A stretch of DNA of 64,000 bases from Lysinibacillus halotolerans (GTDB lineage Bacteria > Bacillota > Bacilli > Bacillales_A > Planococcaceae): assembly GCF_003711845.1 (NCBI RefSeq), contig NZ_RHLQ01000005.1:36049-100048 (forward strand), written 5' to 3'. The first letter of the stretch is position 1. Every line of letters begins with the position of its first letter. Shown piece after piece: positions 26,930 to 34,802 of this stretch. The position numbers and the translations under genes are program-made. Below the pieces are notes generated by a model that worked only from the letters and a program-made list of their open reading frames with translations, did no database searches and was not told the DNA's origin.

Positions 26930-27991
26930 ATGGTGCGTAAAAATACTTACATTTTTGTCGATGTAGAGGCTACATTAATCCGTGGCAAACAACACATTAT
27001 TGAAATCGGTGCAATTAAATGGTTGCCAGATGGAACGATTGAACGTTTTTCGCAGCTAATTCAACCGTATAAATTTAAAAAGTTAAACTCCCATATTCAA
27101 AAACTAACAGGCATTACGACGGGACAAATATTAAATGCTCCCTCATTTAAAAAGGTCATGCCTAAATTCATCCAGTGGTGTGAAGGAAATTCGGTTATCG
27201 TAACCTTCGGTGAATTTGATCGAAAAGTTTTAGAGGAGGAGCTAATACGAAATCATATGGATGTTCGTTTTTTATATCCAATTGTTGATTTTCAACAAAA
27301 ATATATGATTGAATTTCAACTGAAGGAGCAACCAAGTCTTAAAAAATTATTAGAGACATATGACATCACTTCAGATATAAACCATCGTGCTTTAGCTGAT
27401 GCGATTAGTTTATTTCAAGTTTTTAAAGAGGTAAATGGTGAAGAACTAATTGAAAAACATAAAACCGATGAGTTTGGTTTAATATTAAGTGAATTTCGAC
27501 AACAGGAAGAAATGTATGAACTTTATCTTTCATATATCTCAGGTCGAGTATGGCCAACTTTTATAGATGTGCAATCTGTTAAAACAATTCATAAACAACT
27601 ATTTTTTGATATAAAAGAAGAACGAAGGGAATTGGAAGACGGGGAAATCGAAACGATTCATCGTACAATTATCCAACCAAATGCTGAGGTCGAAACTTTT
27701 TTAAAAATGGTTATGGAAGATATACAGGATAAAGTATTAATTACTCGCAGTGGTTTAAAACAACTAGGGAAAATTAATCGGCTACATCATGCTGTATTTC
27801 CAAAAACAGAAGTTATGACGTTACAACATTTACTTCAAAAAGAAGAGGCTGTAAATGAATTTACGATTAGTCAGTTAACGGTTACAACTTATGAAATGAA
27901 ACTTCAACAGTTGATAGGGAAATATGAAAAAGAAATTATAGCAGAATTTGAGAAAAGAAATTTATTTGTAAAAGAAAAAGTGGATATATAA
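26930..27991 (+). CDS. DEDDh 3'-5' exonuclease (KapD/DnaQ-like) with extra C-terminal domain
   Basis: The N-terminal ~175 residues form a DnaQ-fold exonuclease: FVDVEAT (first Asp and Glu), VTFGEFD (middle Asp) and NHRALADA (His and last Asp). The rest (about 176-353) is a soluble domain I do not recognise, with a Glu/Lys-rich tail. B. subtilis KapD, a similar exonuclease, is only about 205 residues, so this is longer. The start is one of ATG 26927, ATG 26930 or GTG 26933: AAAGGTGG (26918-26925) lies immediately upstream and favours the later ones. It is a single gene. Confidence 0.82.
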   Translation: MVRKNTYIFVDVEATLIRGKQHIIEIGAIKWLPDGTIERFSQLIQPYKFKKLNSHIQKLTGITTGQILNAPSFKKVMPKFIQWCEGNSVIVTFGEFDRKVLEEELIRNHMDVRFLYPIVDFQQKYMIEFQLKEQPSLKKLLETYDITSDINHRALADAISLFQVFKEVNGEELIEKHKTDEFGLILSEFRQQEEMYELYLSYISGRVWPTFIDVQSVKTIHKQLFFDIKEERRELEDGEIETIHRTIIQPNAEVETFLKMVMEDIQDKVLITRSGLKQLGKINRLHHAVFPKTEVMTLQHLLQKEEAVNEFTISQLTVTTYEMKLQQLIGKYEKEIIAEFEKRNLFVKEKVDI

Positions 27992-28122
27992 ACTAGTGCC
28001 TAGAGGTTTTTTCTTAAAAATCCAATTTTGTAAAATCATTGAATTGAAATAAGATAAAATCATTGCACAATAGTAATAAGACAGTTAAAGTTTAAAAAGG
28101 GAGAAAATAAAGGAGAACTTTT

Positions 28123-28968
28123 ATGCAAAATGTAATTGGTATTGATGCAGGGGGAACTTTAACAAAATTAGCTTATATTAATGAGCAAAATGAAATGGAT
28201 TTTGAAATATTTCCGTCCAATGATTTTTCAAAAGTAAAAAATTGGCTTGAAAATCATCCTCATATAGAAGAAATTGGGTTAACGGGTGGCCGTACAAAAC
28301 AATTATTGAACGTGTTAAAAACAATGAAATCCATTCAATATTTAGTTGAGTTTGAAGCTACTTTCAAAGGTGTTAAATATTTATTAAATAAAAATGGGTA
28401 TGACATTGAAAATGCCATTATTTCAAACATTGGCACAGGTACTTCTATTCACTATATGGAAGGTTATAGCCATATTCGAGTCGGAGGTACGGGCATTGGT
28501 GGAGGTACATTAACGGGCCTTTCAACGATTATGACCGGTGTTTCGGATTTCAATGAAATTACTTCAAATGCAGCTTTAGGTAGTCGGGAAAATATTGATT
28601 TGTTTGTAAAAGATATTTTCCAAGGAATGGAGCCCCCTATTGAAGGACATTTAACAGCAAGTAATTTTGGGAATGTTAGTATTTTAAAAGATACGAAATA
28701 TGAAACAAATGACTTATTAGCGACTATTCAAGGGTTAGTCGGAGAAGTGATTACGACGTTGAGCATTCAATTTGCTGAAGAGAAAAAAGCAAATGAAATT
28801 ATTTATATCGGGTCAACTTTAACGAATAATGATCATTTAAAAGAAGTTATTTCCAACTATACAATATTGAAAAAACATAAACCTGTTTTTTTAGATGATT
28901 GTGGTTTTACAGGTGCTATTGGTGCTTTATTAAACAAAGTAGAACAGTCCCATATTACACAACCTTAA
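28123..28968 (+). CDS. coaW: Type II pantothenate kinase
   Basis: First step of coenzyme A synthesis: phosphorylates pantothenate. The 281 residues belong to the ASKHA fold type II family known from staphylococci and some bacilli. Visible signatures: phosphate loop GIDAGGTLTK at the N-terminus, catalytic-region Glu in VEFEATFKG, ISNIGTGTSIHYMEG, GGTGIGGGTL and a late IYIGSTL. Type II enzymes are generally insensitive to CoA feedback. AAGGAGAA precedes the ATG. A stand-alone CoaB-like gene lies at 31345, but the two are not in one operon. Confidence 0.92.
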   Translation: MQNVIGIDAGGTLTKLAYINEQNEMDFEIFPSNDFSKVKNWLENHPHIEEIGLTGGRTKQLLNVLKTMKSIQYLVEFEATFKGVKYLLNKNGYDIENAIISNIGTGTSIHYMEGYSHIRVGGTGIGGGTLTGLSTIMTGVSDFNEITSNAALGSRENIDLFVKDIFQGMEPPIEGHLTASNFGNVSILKDTKYETNDLLATIQGLVGEVITTLSIQFAEEKKANEIIYIGSTLTNNDHLKEVISNYTILKKHKPVFLDDCGFTGAIGALLNKVEQSHITQP

Positions 28969-28971
28969 TTG

Positions 28972-29012
28972 AAAAGGCTTTTAAGCAACTTTTACTTGCT
29001 TGAAAGCCTTTT
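28972..29012 (+). terminator. Terminator after coaW
   Basis: Stem AAAAGGCTTTTAAGCAA (28972-28988) with TTGCTTGAAAGCCTTTT (28996-29012), a few bases after the stop codon. Confidence 0.88.
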
Positions 29013-29111
29013 AACCTGTTCATTTTAGCTTGATTTGCATAGCATATACAAAAAACAGTTTTTCATGAATCGTTTATTGAAGGTGGAAAATTGAACATAA
29101 TAAGATGACAA

Positions 29112-29501
29112 TTATTTTGCCTTTAAAATGGCTTCGCGGGCTAAAGCATCTGCTGCTTTATTTTCGTTATCTGGAATCCATTTGATAAAAAATAAGTCAA
29201 ATTGTTCTGATAGCTGAAGGGATTTTTCTAAAAATGGTTTATATTGCTCATTTTTCACATATTGTTTTTCAATAGAAGATACAACAATTTTTGAATCGGA
29301 CCGAACGGAAATAAAGGAAGAACCTAATTTCAATGCTTCTTCTAACCCACGTTGTAAGGCAGTAAATTCAGCAATGTGATTATTTGTTTCACCGATGTAT
29401 TCACTTATTTTAATGTGATGACCTTCACCTTTTATAAAGATGCCAATGCCACTTGGTCCCGGATTTCCAGCACTAGCACCGTCGATATAAACTTCTAACA
29501 A
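29112..29501 (-). CDS. RNase HI-like protein (YpdQ/YpeP family)
   Basis: The 129-residue RNase H fold has all four acidic residues in place: Asp in YIDGASAGNPGPSG, Glu in HIAEFTAL, Asp in VRSDSKIVV and Asp in NKAADALA. The basic handle of E. coli RNase HI is absent, as in the short Bacillus family (YpdQ), for which activity on RNA/DNA hybrids is reported to be weak or undetected. The minus-strand ATG is near the end of a short leader; AGGGATAG lies upstream. It is a single gene facing coaW. Confidence 0.88.
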   Translation of the reverse strand: MLEVYIDGASAGNPGPSGIGIFIKGEGHHIKISEYIGETNNHIAEFTALQRGLEEALKLGSSFISVRSDSKIVVSSIEKQYVKNEQYKPFLEKSLQLSEQFDLFFIKWIPDNENKAADALAREAILKAK

Positions 29502-29656
29502 ACTATCCCTACTTTTTCATCATTATTTTGAACATATTATAACTTACTTTTAGGGAATTTTAAAAAATTATTAGTAATGATGAAAGTAGCCTTCACTTTG
29601 ACAAATGAAAAATGATAGTAGTAAAATAGGAAAACGTTGTGTAAAGGGGGAGTATT

Positions 29657-29851
29657 GTGAATAAAAATACTGTAATAAAAGATATTGATGAATTAACCGA
29701 TACTTATTGCAACGATTGTCCAATTAAACGGGATTTACGCAATAAGAGGGGAAAATCAGGTGCACATCGTTTTTGTATTGAACAATGTTCTGTTGGGGAA
29801 CAATTACAATTTTTAGGGAATGAATTAATGAAAATTTATGAGAAGAAGTAA
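29657..29851 (+). CDS. YpeQ-like small zinc-finger protein
   Basis: 64 residues from GTG 29657 with AAAGGGGGAG upstream. Cysteines and a histidine are arranged as TYCNDCPIKRDL ... HRFCIEQCSVGEQL, i.e. C-x2-C plus H-x2-C-x3-C, the pattern of the short Bacillales zinc-finger family that includes YpeQ. In B. subtilis ypeQ and the RNase HI-like ypdQ are close neighbours, as here (divergent, 155 bp apart). Function unknown. Confidence 0.85.
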   Translation: MNKNTVIKDIDELTDTYCNDCPIKRDLRNKRGKSGAHRFCIEQCSVGEQLQFLGNELMKIYEKK

Positions 29852-29918
29852 AGTTGGGGAACAATAATGAAACTTTCTTTTCATTTATATACATGTAAAT
29901 AAATTTTTCAATTAGAGG

Positions 29919-29947
29919 TCGTCTCCGAAAATTGGGGACGATTTTTT
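29919..29947 (+). terminator. Terminator after the YpeQ-like gene
   Basis: Stem TCGTCTCC/GGGGACGA (one G-T pair), followed by six T. Confidence 0.85.
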
Positions 29948-29970
29948 GTTGATGGTTGGGATCGAGATAC

Positions 29971-30007
29971 AAAAAAGTCCTATAGGTTTCTATCCATCCT
30001 ATAGGAC
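29971..30007 (-). terminator. Terminator of the SEC-C protein gene
   Basis: Perfect 10-bp stem GTCCTATAGG/CCTATAGGAC (29977-29986, 29998-30007). On the minus strand it is followed by six T (plus-strand A-tract at 29971). Confidence 0.9.
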
Positions 30008-30021
30008 CAATTCGTCTCGAA

Positions 30022-31008
30022 TTAAATGAGCACTGTATTATATTCAAGAAGTTCTTGATAATATTTATTTAATGAAGAGGAAGATACGCCGAAGTATTCA
30101 GCAATTTCTTTTATCGTAAATGTTGTGCCATGGAAAAGATCCTTTTCTTGTCCGAAGCGAATAGCACCCGCTGCAATTGCCGCAGCTTTTCTAGCTTTTG
30201 GTTTTTTAACAACTAAATAATCCTCCAATTGTTCTAATAATTGGTTCGCTTCAATTTGACGTTCCTCTAAAAATTGTTTCGCTTGTTCCACGACTTCGAT
30301 TTCGAAAGAAGTATATTCTTCGCCGCTATACCCTGAAGCAACGAGATTCGTCCAAAATTGTAGATGGTTATTTTGTAAAAATTGCTCAACTGTTCCGTTC
30401 GATTGATCATATGTTTTTGCAAAGCTTTCAAAGGCTTGTTTATAATTTGTTGGGAAGAAAATCAATGTCGACACCGCTAAGTAATGGTTCTCTTTTTTTG
30501 AACCATCTGGTAGTAAAAAGGCGAAAACTTGCATTCCTTCCGGTATAACGCGGTTTGATTCACGACGAATAAAAATAGGTTCATTTGTAATCGATCCTAC
30601 CGCTTTAAAATATCGTTCCTCTACAGCTTCTACTTCTCCGATAAACATTTTCGGCTGTTGCCATTGATTCAATAACTCCACAATCGCTGGACGAATCGTT
30701 TTCTTCATCGTACGTTTAATATAATTTGTCCAAATATCTAATCGTTTATGGAAGAAAAAGTCGTCAAGGGCGACCGCTTCGATTAACTCACGCTGTAGGT
30801 GGGTTTCTAATTGGGGCGACCATTCTTTTACAATATCTAAGTAATCTTTTACATCTTTTCTTTCGGGATATATGTTATAAAAAGTTTGAAGAACTTGTTC
30901 TATTTCTTCTAAAAACACTTGTTCGGTAGTAACTTGTTCTTTACCTTCACAACACTTTTTGTATTTTTTTCCACTTCCACATGGACATGGGTCGTTACGT
31001 CCTACCAT
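30022..31008 (-). CDS. SEC-C motif protein with C-terminal helix-turn-helix
   Basis: 328 residues. The N-terminus is a SEC-C zinc site, NDPCPCGSGKKYKKCC (about 5-20), a module often used for protein or ribosome contact. The middle (about 30-250) is helical and unrecognised. The C-terminus has ARKAAAIAAGAIRFG followed by FTIKEIAEYFGVSSSSLNKYYQEL, which reads like a helix-turn-helix with cyclin/TFIIB-like flavour. A role in gene regulation or translation-linked recognition is possible but unproven. AAAGGAAG precedes the ATG. Confidence 0.8.
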   Translation of the reverse strand: MVGRNDPCPCGSGKKYKKCCEGKEQVTTEQVFLEEIEQVLQTFYNIYPERKDVKDYLDIVKEWSPQLETHLQRELIEAVALDDFFFHKRLDIWTNYIKRTMKKTIRPAIVELLNQWQQPKMFIGEVEAVEERYFKAVGSITNEPIFIRRESNRVIPEGMQVFAFLLPDGSKKENHYLAVSTLIFFPTNYKQAFESFAKTYDQSNGTVEQFLQNNHLQFWTNLVASGYSGEEYTSFEIEVVEQAKQFLEERQIEANQLLEQLEDYLVVKKPKARKAAAIAAGAIRFGQEKDLFHGTTFTIKEIAEYFGVSSSSLNKYYQELLEYNTVLI

Positions 31009-31344
31009 ACGAACACTTCCTTTTCTTAAAATCTAGTTGAATAGTTACATGGTTTAGTAATTTTATATTTATTACTATGCATTCATAATAATATCGAAAA
31101 TTACTATCCGATGAAAAATGAAAGTTTATTTTAAACTATTTGAAATATCGGACTTATTATTATTTATATGTTTTATATGGAAAAAATAGAATTAAAATCT
31201 ATTAAATTGAATCAAATAATAGATTTTCTTTGTGTTTATTAATATAAACCCGAAATATATCTTATAGGCAACGATTCATATATAATGGCAATATAGTAAA
31301 TGATAAAATCAATATAATAACTACAATAAAATTAGGTGATACGG
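31009..31344. other. AT-rich divergent intergenic region upstream of coaB
   Basis: About 330 bases, strongly AT-rich, with no ORF of note. CATATATAATGG near 31278 contains a good -10 (TATAAT) for the plus-strand coaB-like gene. No riboswitch class recognised. Confidence 0.4.
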
Positions 31345-32019
31345 TTGAAAACATTACAAGGTAAGAAAGTGTTAATTACAAGTGGTGGTACATTAGAAAA
31401 ATGGGATCGGGTGCGTGGACATACAAATTTATCCAAAGGAACGATGGGTTGTTTTCTTGCAGAAGAAGCTTTAGCGGCAGGGGCAGAAGTTATTTATATG
31501 CACGGCTATTTTGCTAATCTCCCCCAACATGTATCGGAAATGAGAACAGTTTTATTTAAAGGGATAGAAGATTTAGCTGAAAAAATAAAATCAATTGTTC
31601 AAGGGGAAGTCATTGATTTCGTTATTATGGCTGCTGCTGGTTCCGATTGGGTAATCGATAAAGTATATGACCAATCCGGCAATTTGTTAGAAGAAAAGGG
31701 GAAAATGCCCTCAGATGAACCACCAATTATTCATTTTAAAAAAGCACCAAAAGTATTAGGTCAAATTAAAGGTTGGTCGCCGAACACAACATTAATTGGT
31801 TTTAAATTAGAGGCAACGGATGATGTTGATTATTTAATCGAGCGAGCTAAGTTAAGAATGGAATCTTCCAATGCAGAATATATGGTTGCCAACAGTTCTA
31901 ACTCTCTTTATGGAGTAGAAGAACCCCACTTTATCATCTCAAAAGAGGGGGAAGTATTAAAAGTTGAGGGAAAAGAAAAAACAGCTAAAAAGCTAATTGA
32001 ATTATTAGCGGACAATTAA
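31345..32019 (+). CDS. coaB: Stand-alone phosphopantothenate-cysteine ligase-like protein (CoaB domain)
   Basis: 224 residues from TTG 31345 (AGGTGAT just upstream; a GTG nine bases earlier overlaps that site). The whole protein is the DNA/pantothenate metabolism flavoprotein C-terminal (CoaB) domain: VLITSGGTLEKWDRVR, GTMGCFLAEEALAAGAEV, VIMAAAGSDW, LIGFKLEA and MVANSSNSL. It normally couples 4'-phosphopantothenate to cysteine. Most bacteria fuse CoaB to CoaC, while streptococci and enterococci keep them separate, so this separate form is notable. It could be the main enzyme or an additional copy beside a fused CoaBC elsewhere. Confidence 0.82.
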   Translation: MKTLQGKKVLITSGGTLEKWDRVRGHTNLSKGTMGCFLAEEALAAGAEVIYMHGYFANLPQHVSEMRTVLFKGIEDLAEKIKSIVQGEVIDFVIMAAAGSDWVIDKVYDQSGNLLEEKGKMPSDEPPIIHFKKAPKVLGQIKGWSPNTTLIGFKLEATDDVDYLIERAKLRMESSNAEYMVANSSNSLYGVEEPHFIISKEGEVLKVEGKEKTAKKLIELLADN

Positions 32020-32024
32020 CTTTT

Positions 32025-32051
32025 ATAGACTAGTATTTCTAGTCTATTTTA
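32025..32051 (+). terminator. Terminator after the coaB-like gene
   Basis: Stem ATAGACTAG (32025-32033) with CTAGTCTAT (32039-32047), then TTTT. Confidence 0.82.
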
Positions 32052-32113
32052 TCATTTGATTTCAGAAATTTCTGTGTATATTCTAAAATAAAATCTTTGA
32101 AAGGACGGATACA

Positions 32114-32638
32114 ATGTCATTACAAAGCGTAAAAGAACATTTAGAGAAATTTCATCGTGCACAAGATATTTTAGTATTTGATAAAATTAGTGCGACGGTG
32201 GAACAGGCTGCCGAAGCATTAAATGTTCATCCTGCCAGAATCGCCAAAACATTATCTTTTAAAGATAAAGAGGGAAATGGCTTATTAATTGTTACTGCAG
32301 GCGATGCGAAGATTGATAATCAAAAATTTCGGAATCAATTTAATATGAAGGCTAAAATGTTGAATGCCGATGAAGTAGAGGAGCAAACGGGACATCCGGT
32401 TGGCGGTGTATGTCCTTTTGGATTGGCTAAGGATTTGAAAGTGTATTTAGATCAATCTTTACAACGATTTTCTACGGTTTTCCCAGCATGTGGTCATGAT
32501 CATTCCGCAATCGAGTTAACTTGCCATGAATTAGAAGAATATTCGAGCGCTATTGCTTGGGTAGATGTAAGTAAAGGGTGGGATCAAGACGTAAGTGAGG
32601 CCGGTACTGAGGAAAAGACGTCAATTTCATTTTATTGA
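32114..32638 (+). CDS. YbaK/EbsC-family aminoacyl-tRNA deacylase
   Basis: Trans-editing hydrolase that clears mischarged tRNA (Cys-tRNA-Pro in YbaK; other pairs in relatives). The 174 residues show the INS-domain pattern: ARIAKTLSFKD, the key Lys region TAGDAKIDNQKFR, GHPVGGVCPFGL and a C-terminal FPACGHDHSAIELT. Substrate specificity cannot be read. The ATG follows GAAAGGA. It is followed after 18 bp by the VOC-family gene, probably in one transcript. Confidence 0.9.
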   Translation: MSLQSVKEHLEKFHRAQDILVFDKISATVEQAAEALNVHPARIAKTLSFKDKEGNGLLIVTAGDAKIDNQKFRNQFNMKAKMLNADEVEEQTGHPVGGVCPFGLAKDLKVYLDQSLQRFSTVFPACGHDHSAIELTCHELEEYSSAIAWVDVSKGWDQDVSEAGTEEKTSISFY

Positions 32639-32656
32639 TATGGAAAGGAGTTCGTT

Positions 32657-33421
32657 ATGTACTTATTAGATCATATTGTACATTTTGTAGAAAAACCTGA
32701 ACATCTTATCGATCAAACGAAGGAAATCGGGCTTTATACAGTTAATGGCGGTAAACATGAAATGTGGGGAACTTATAACACGTTATGTTACTTTGGGTTA
32801 ACGTACATAGAATTCATCGGGATCTTTAATAACGAGTTATTTGAGAGGGCGGCGAAAGAACCTTACACATTACATGAAACTTATAAAAAGAGTAATAGGA
32901 GCAATGGCTTCACACGTATGGCGCTACGAACAAATTCCATTGAAGAAGACGCTCTTCGGTTAAGACAAGTAGGGTTAGTCGTTTGTGGACCGGAAACCTT
33001 CTCAAGGACACGTCCTGATGGTTCGGTTTTAACTTGGAAACTATTACATATAGGTGAAGAAAACACGATAGTAGAATGGCCGTTTTTAATCCAATGGGAA
33101 GAAACGGATGAGGCTCGTTTGGATGATTTAGTTAAAAGGGGTACTATCGGAAACCACCCTTTAGGCGATCTTCGCATATCAGAAGTAGTCTATCAGGTGG
33201 AAGATTTACAAATCCCACAAAAATGGGCGGACGTTTTCGGATTTGCTATCGAAAAAAATGATTCATGCATTACATTACGAACGTCTAATTGTAACTTTAC
33301 TTTTTATGAAAACCTCCAGGAAGAAGGGGAACGCAACAATATTGATCAAGTTGTCATTTCAGGTGCTATAGAAGAAAAGATGGTTCAATTAGAGTGCGGG
33401 TTGTACAAATTTACGAAGTGA
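32657..33421 (+). CDS. VOC-superfamily (glyoxalase-like) protein
   Basis: 254 residues of the Glyoxalase_3 type. The start MYLLDHIVHFVEKPE is the usual first beta strand with a metal-binding His. GGKHEMWGTYNTLCYFG, YIEFIGIF and HIGEENTIVEWPFLIQW follow, and a degenerate second repeat lies from about residue 170. Family members are metal-dependent lyases, isomerases or dioxygenases; no substrate is assigned. GGAAAGGAG precedes the ATG. It is probably co-transcribed with the YbaK-like gene. Confidence 0.8.
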   Translation: MYLLDHIVHFVEKPEHLIDQTKEIGLYTVNGGKHEMWGTYNTLCYFGLTYIEFIGIFNNELFERAAKEPYTLHETYKKSNRSNGFTRMALRTNSIEEDALRLRQVGLVVCGPETFSRTRPDGSVLTWKLLHIGEENTIVEWPFLIQWEETDEARLDDLVKRGTIGNHPLGDLRISEVVYQVEDLQIPQKWADVFGFAIEKNDSCITLRTSNCNFTFYENLQEEGERNNIDQVVISGAIEEKMVQLECGLYKFTK

Positions 33422-33471
33422 GTATGAGGGCTTCACTTATAGCAGGTGTTTATTAAAAGGGGTTATGTGTC

Positions 33472-34605
33472 ATGATTAACGCTATTTTTTTGTTTATTTG
33501 CATGGTTTTTGTTACGTTTATCGTAGTAATTTTTACTTTATTATCAGGTGAAATATATTATATAGGATTGATTGTTGTTGTTGCTTGTATACTTTACTTA
33601 CTGTTTCTTTTTTTAATGTCTCATTTTTTTAAGACGAAAAAAAGGAAAAGGGTATTTATATCGATTTCAATAATCGCTATTATCATTGCATCTATTCAAC
33701 CAATCTACCGTGCATATGATAGTTCAAAAATCATTGGAAATATGGAAGTTGATATCTATCAATATATACCGTTCTCTGAAAACGGAAGAATAGCAACGTT
33801 AGAGGAAGAATCATCTTTCAAAGTAACAGATGACTTACCGAAAATTGATGGAGCTACTGCTCTTTATCCTTTGTATTCTGCCTTCGTACAAGCTACATTT
33901 CCTAAAAAAGACTATGACCCTTATTTCAGTGAAGTGATGGTCAATCAAACCCCTAATGCTTACGAGAAATTATTTAATGGAGAAGTAGACATGATTTTTG
34001 TCGCTGCTCCATCTGATTCCCAGAAAAAAGTAGCGAAGAATAAGGGACTTGAACTTGAAATGACGCCAATTGGTCGCGAAGCGTTTGTGTTTTTTGTGAA
34101 TCAAAAGAATTAAATCAACGGATTGTCTATAGATCAAATAAAAGATATTTATTCGGGTAAAGTGAAAAATTGGGAAGATGTTGGAGGAAAGAATGATTCG
34201 ATACGAGCATTTCAACGTCCTGAAGATAGTGGTTCCCAATCGGCGTTGCAACGTTTAATGGGTGATAAGGCCATTATGGAGGCACCAACAGAAAATGTTG
34301 CTTCTGGCATGGGAGACATTATTGAAGAGGTTGCTAACTATAGAAATTATGATAATGCAATTGGCTATACATTCCGTTTTTATGTGAAGGAAATGGTTAA
34401 GAATGACCAAATTAAATTGTTAGAAATTGATGGCATAGCACCGACAAAAGAAACGATTCAAAATGGAACTTATCCCCTTTCAACAGAATTTTATATTGTA
34501 ACAGCTGGTACTGATAATCCAAATGTAGAACCATTTATTGAATGGATTTTATCCTCACAGGGACAAGAAATTTTAGAAAAAACTGGGTTTGTGCCTGTAC
34601 GTTAA
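33472..34605 (+). pseudogene. PstS-like membrane-anchored substrate-binding protein interrupted by an in-frame stop
   Basis: One continuous frame of 377 codons broken only by TAA at 34111-34113. The first part (213 residues) has three or so N-terminal membrane helices and a phosphate-binding-like half (KIDGATALYPLYSAF, MIFVAAPSD). The part after the stop continues the same fold in the same frame (INGLSIDQIKDIYSGKVKNWED, RPEDSGSQSALQRLM, AIGYTFRFYV) to 34605. In intact homologues the break falls in the loop before LTxxQIxxIYSG. It could be a recent nonsense mutation, a sequencing error, or two polypeptides; no ribosome binding site precedes the second half. The original ATG 33472 has AAAAGGGG upstream. 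No pst transport genes adjoin. Confidence 0.8.
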
Positions 34606-34643
34606 AGTGAAGCGTAGAGTTGAATTAAAATAAAATTGGTGAG

Positions 34644-34795
34644 AAGAGGCTGGGACAAAAGAAAAATGTTAGACCAAAATTGTAAATGGTCTAACATTTT
34701 TTTGCGGTATAAAGGCGTAATCGAAGTTTTAAATCAGAAAGTTAATGCCCGACTTTTAGATTTCCTCAAAAATTCGAGTTATGTCCCAGCCTCTT
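34644..34795. repeat. MITE-like element with 14-bp terminal inverted repeats
   Basis: Arms AAGAGGCTGGGACA (34644-34657) and TGTCCCAGCCTCTT (34782-34795) bound 152 bp containing an inner terminator-like hairpin. From memory, the GAGGCTGGGACA motif recurs at ends of small intergenic hairpin elements in many Firmicutes. Only one copy lies in this window, so mobility is inferred. Confidence 0.65.
34662..34703 (+). terminator. Inner terminator hairpin of the MITE-like element
   Basis: Perfect 15-bp stem (34662-34676 with 34687-34701; core ATGTTAGACCA/TGGTCTAACAT), followed by T's on the plus strand and by T's on the minus strand (A-tract at left). It can end both the PstS-like and the converging regulator transcripts. 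Confidence 0.85.
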
Positions 34796-34802
34796 TTACT
34801 AA

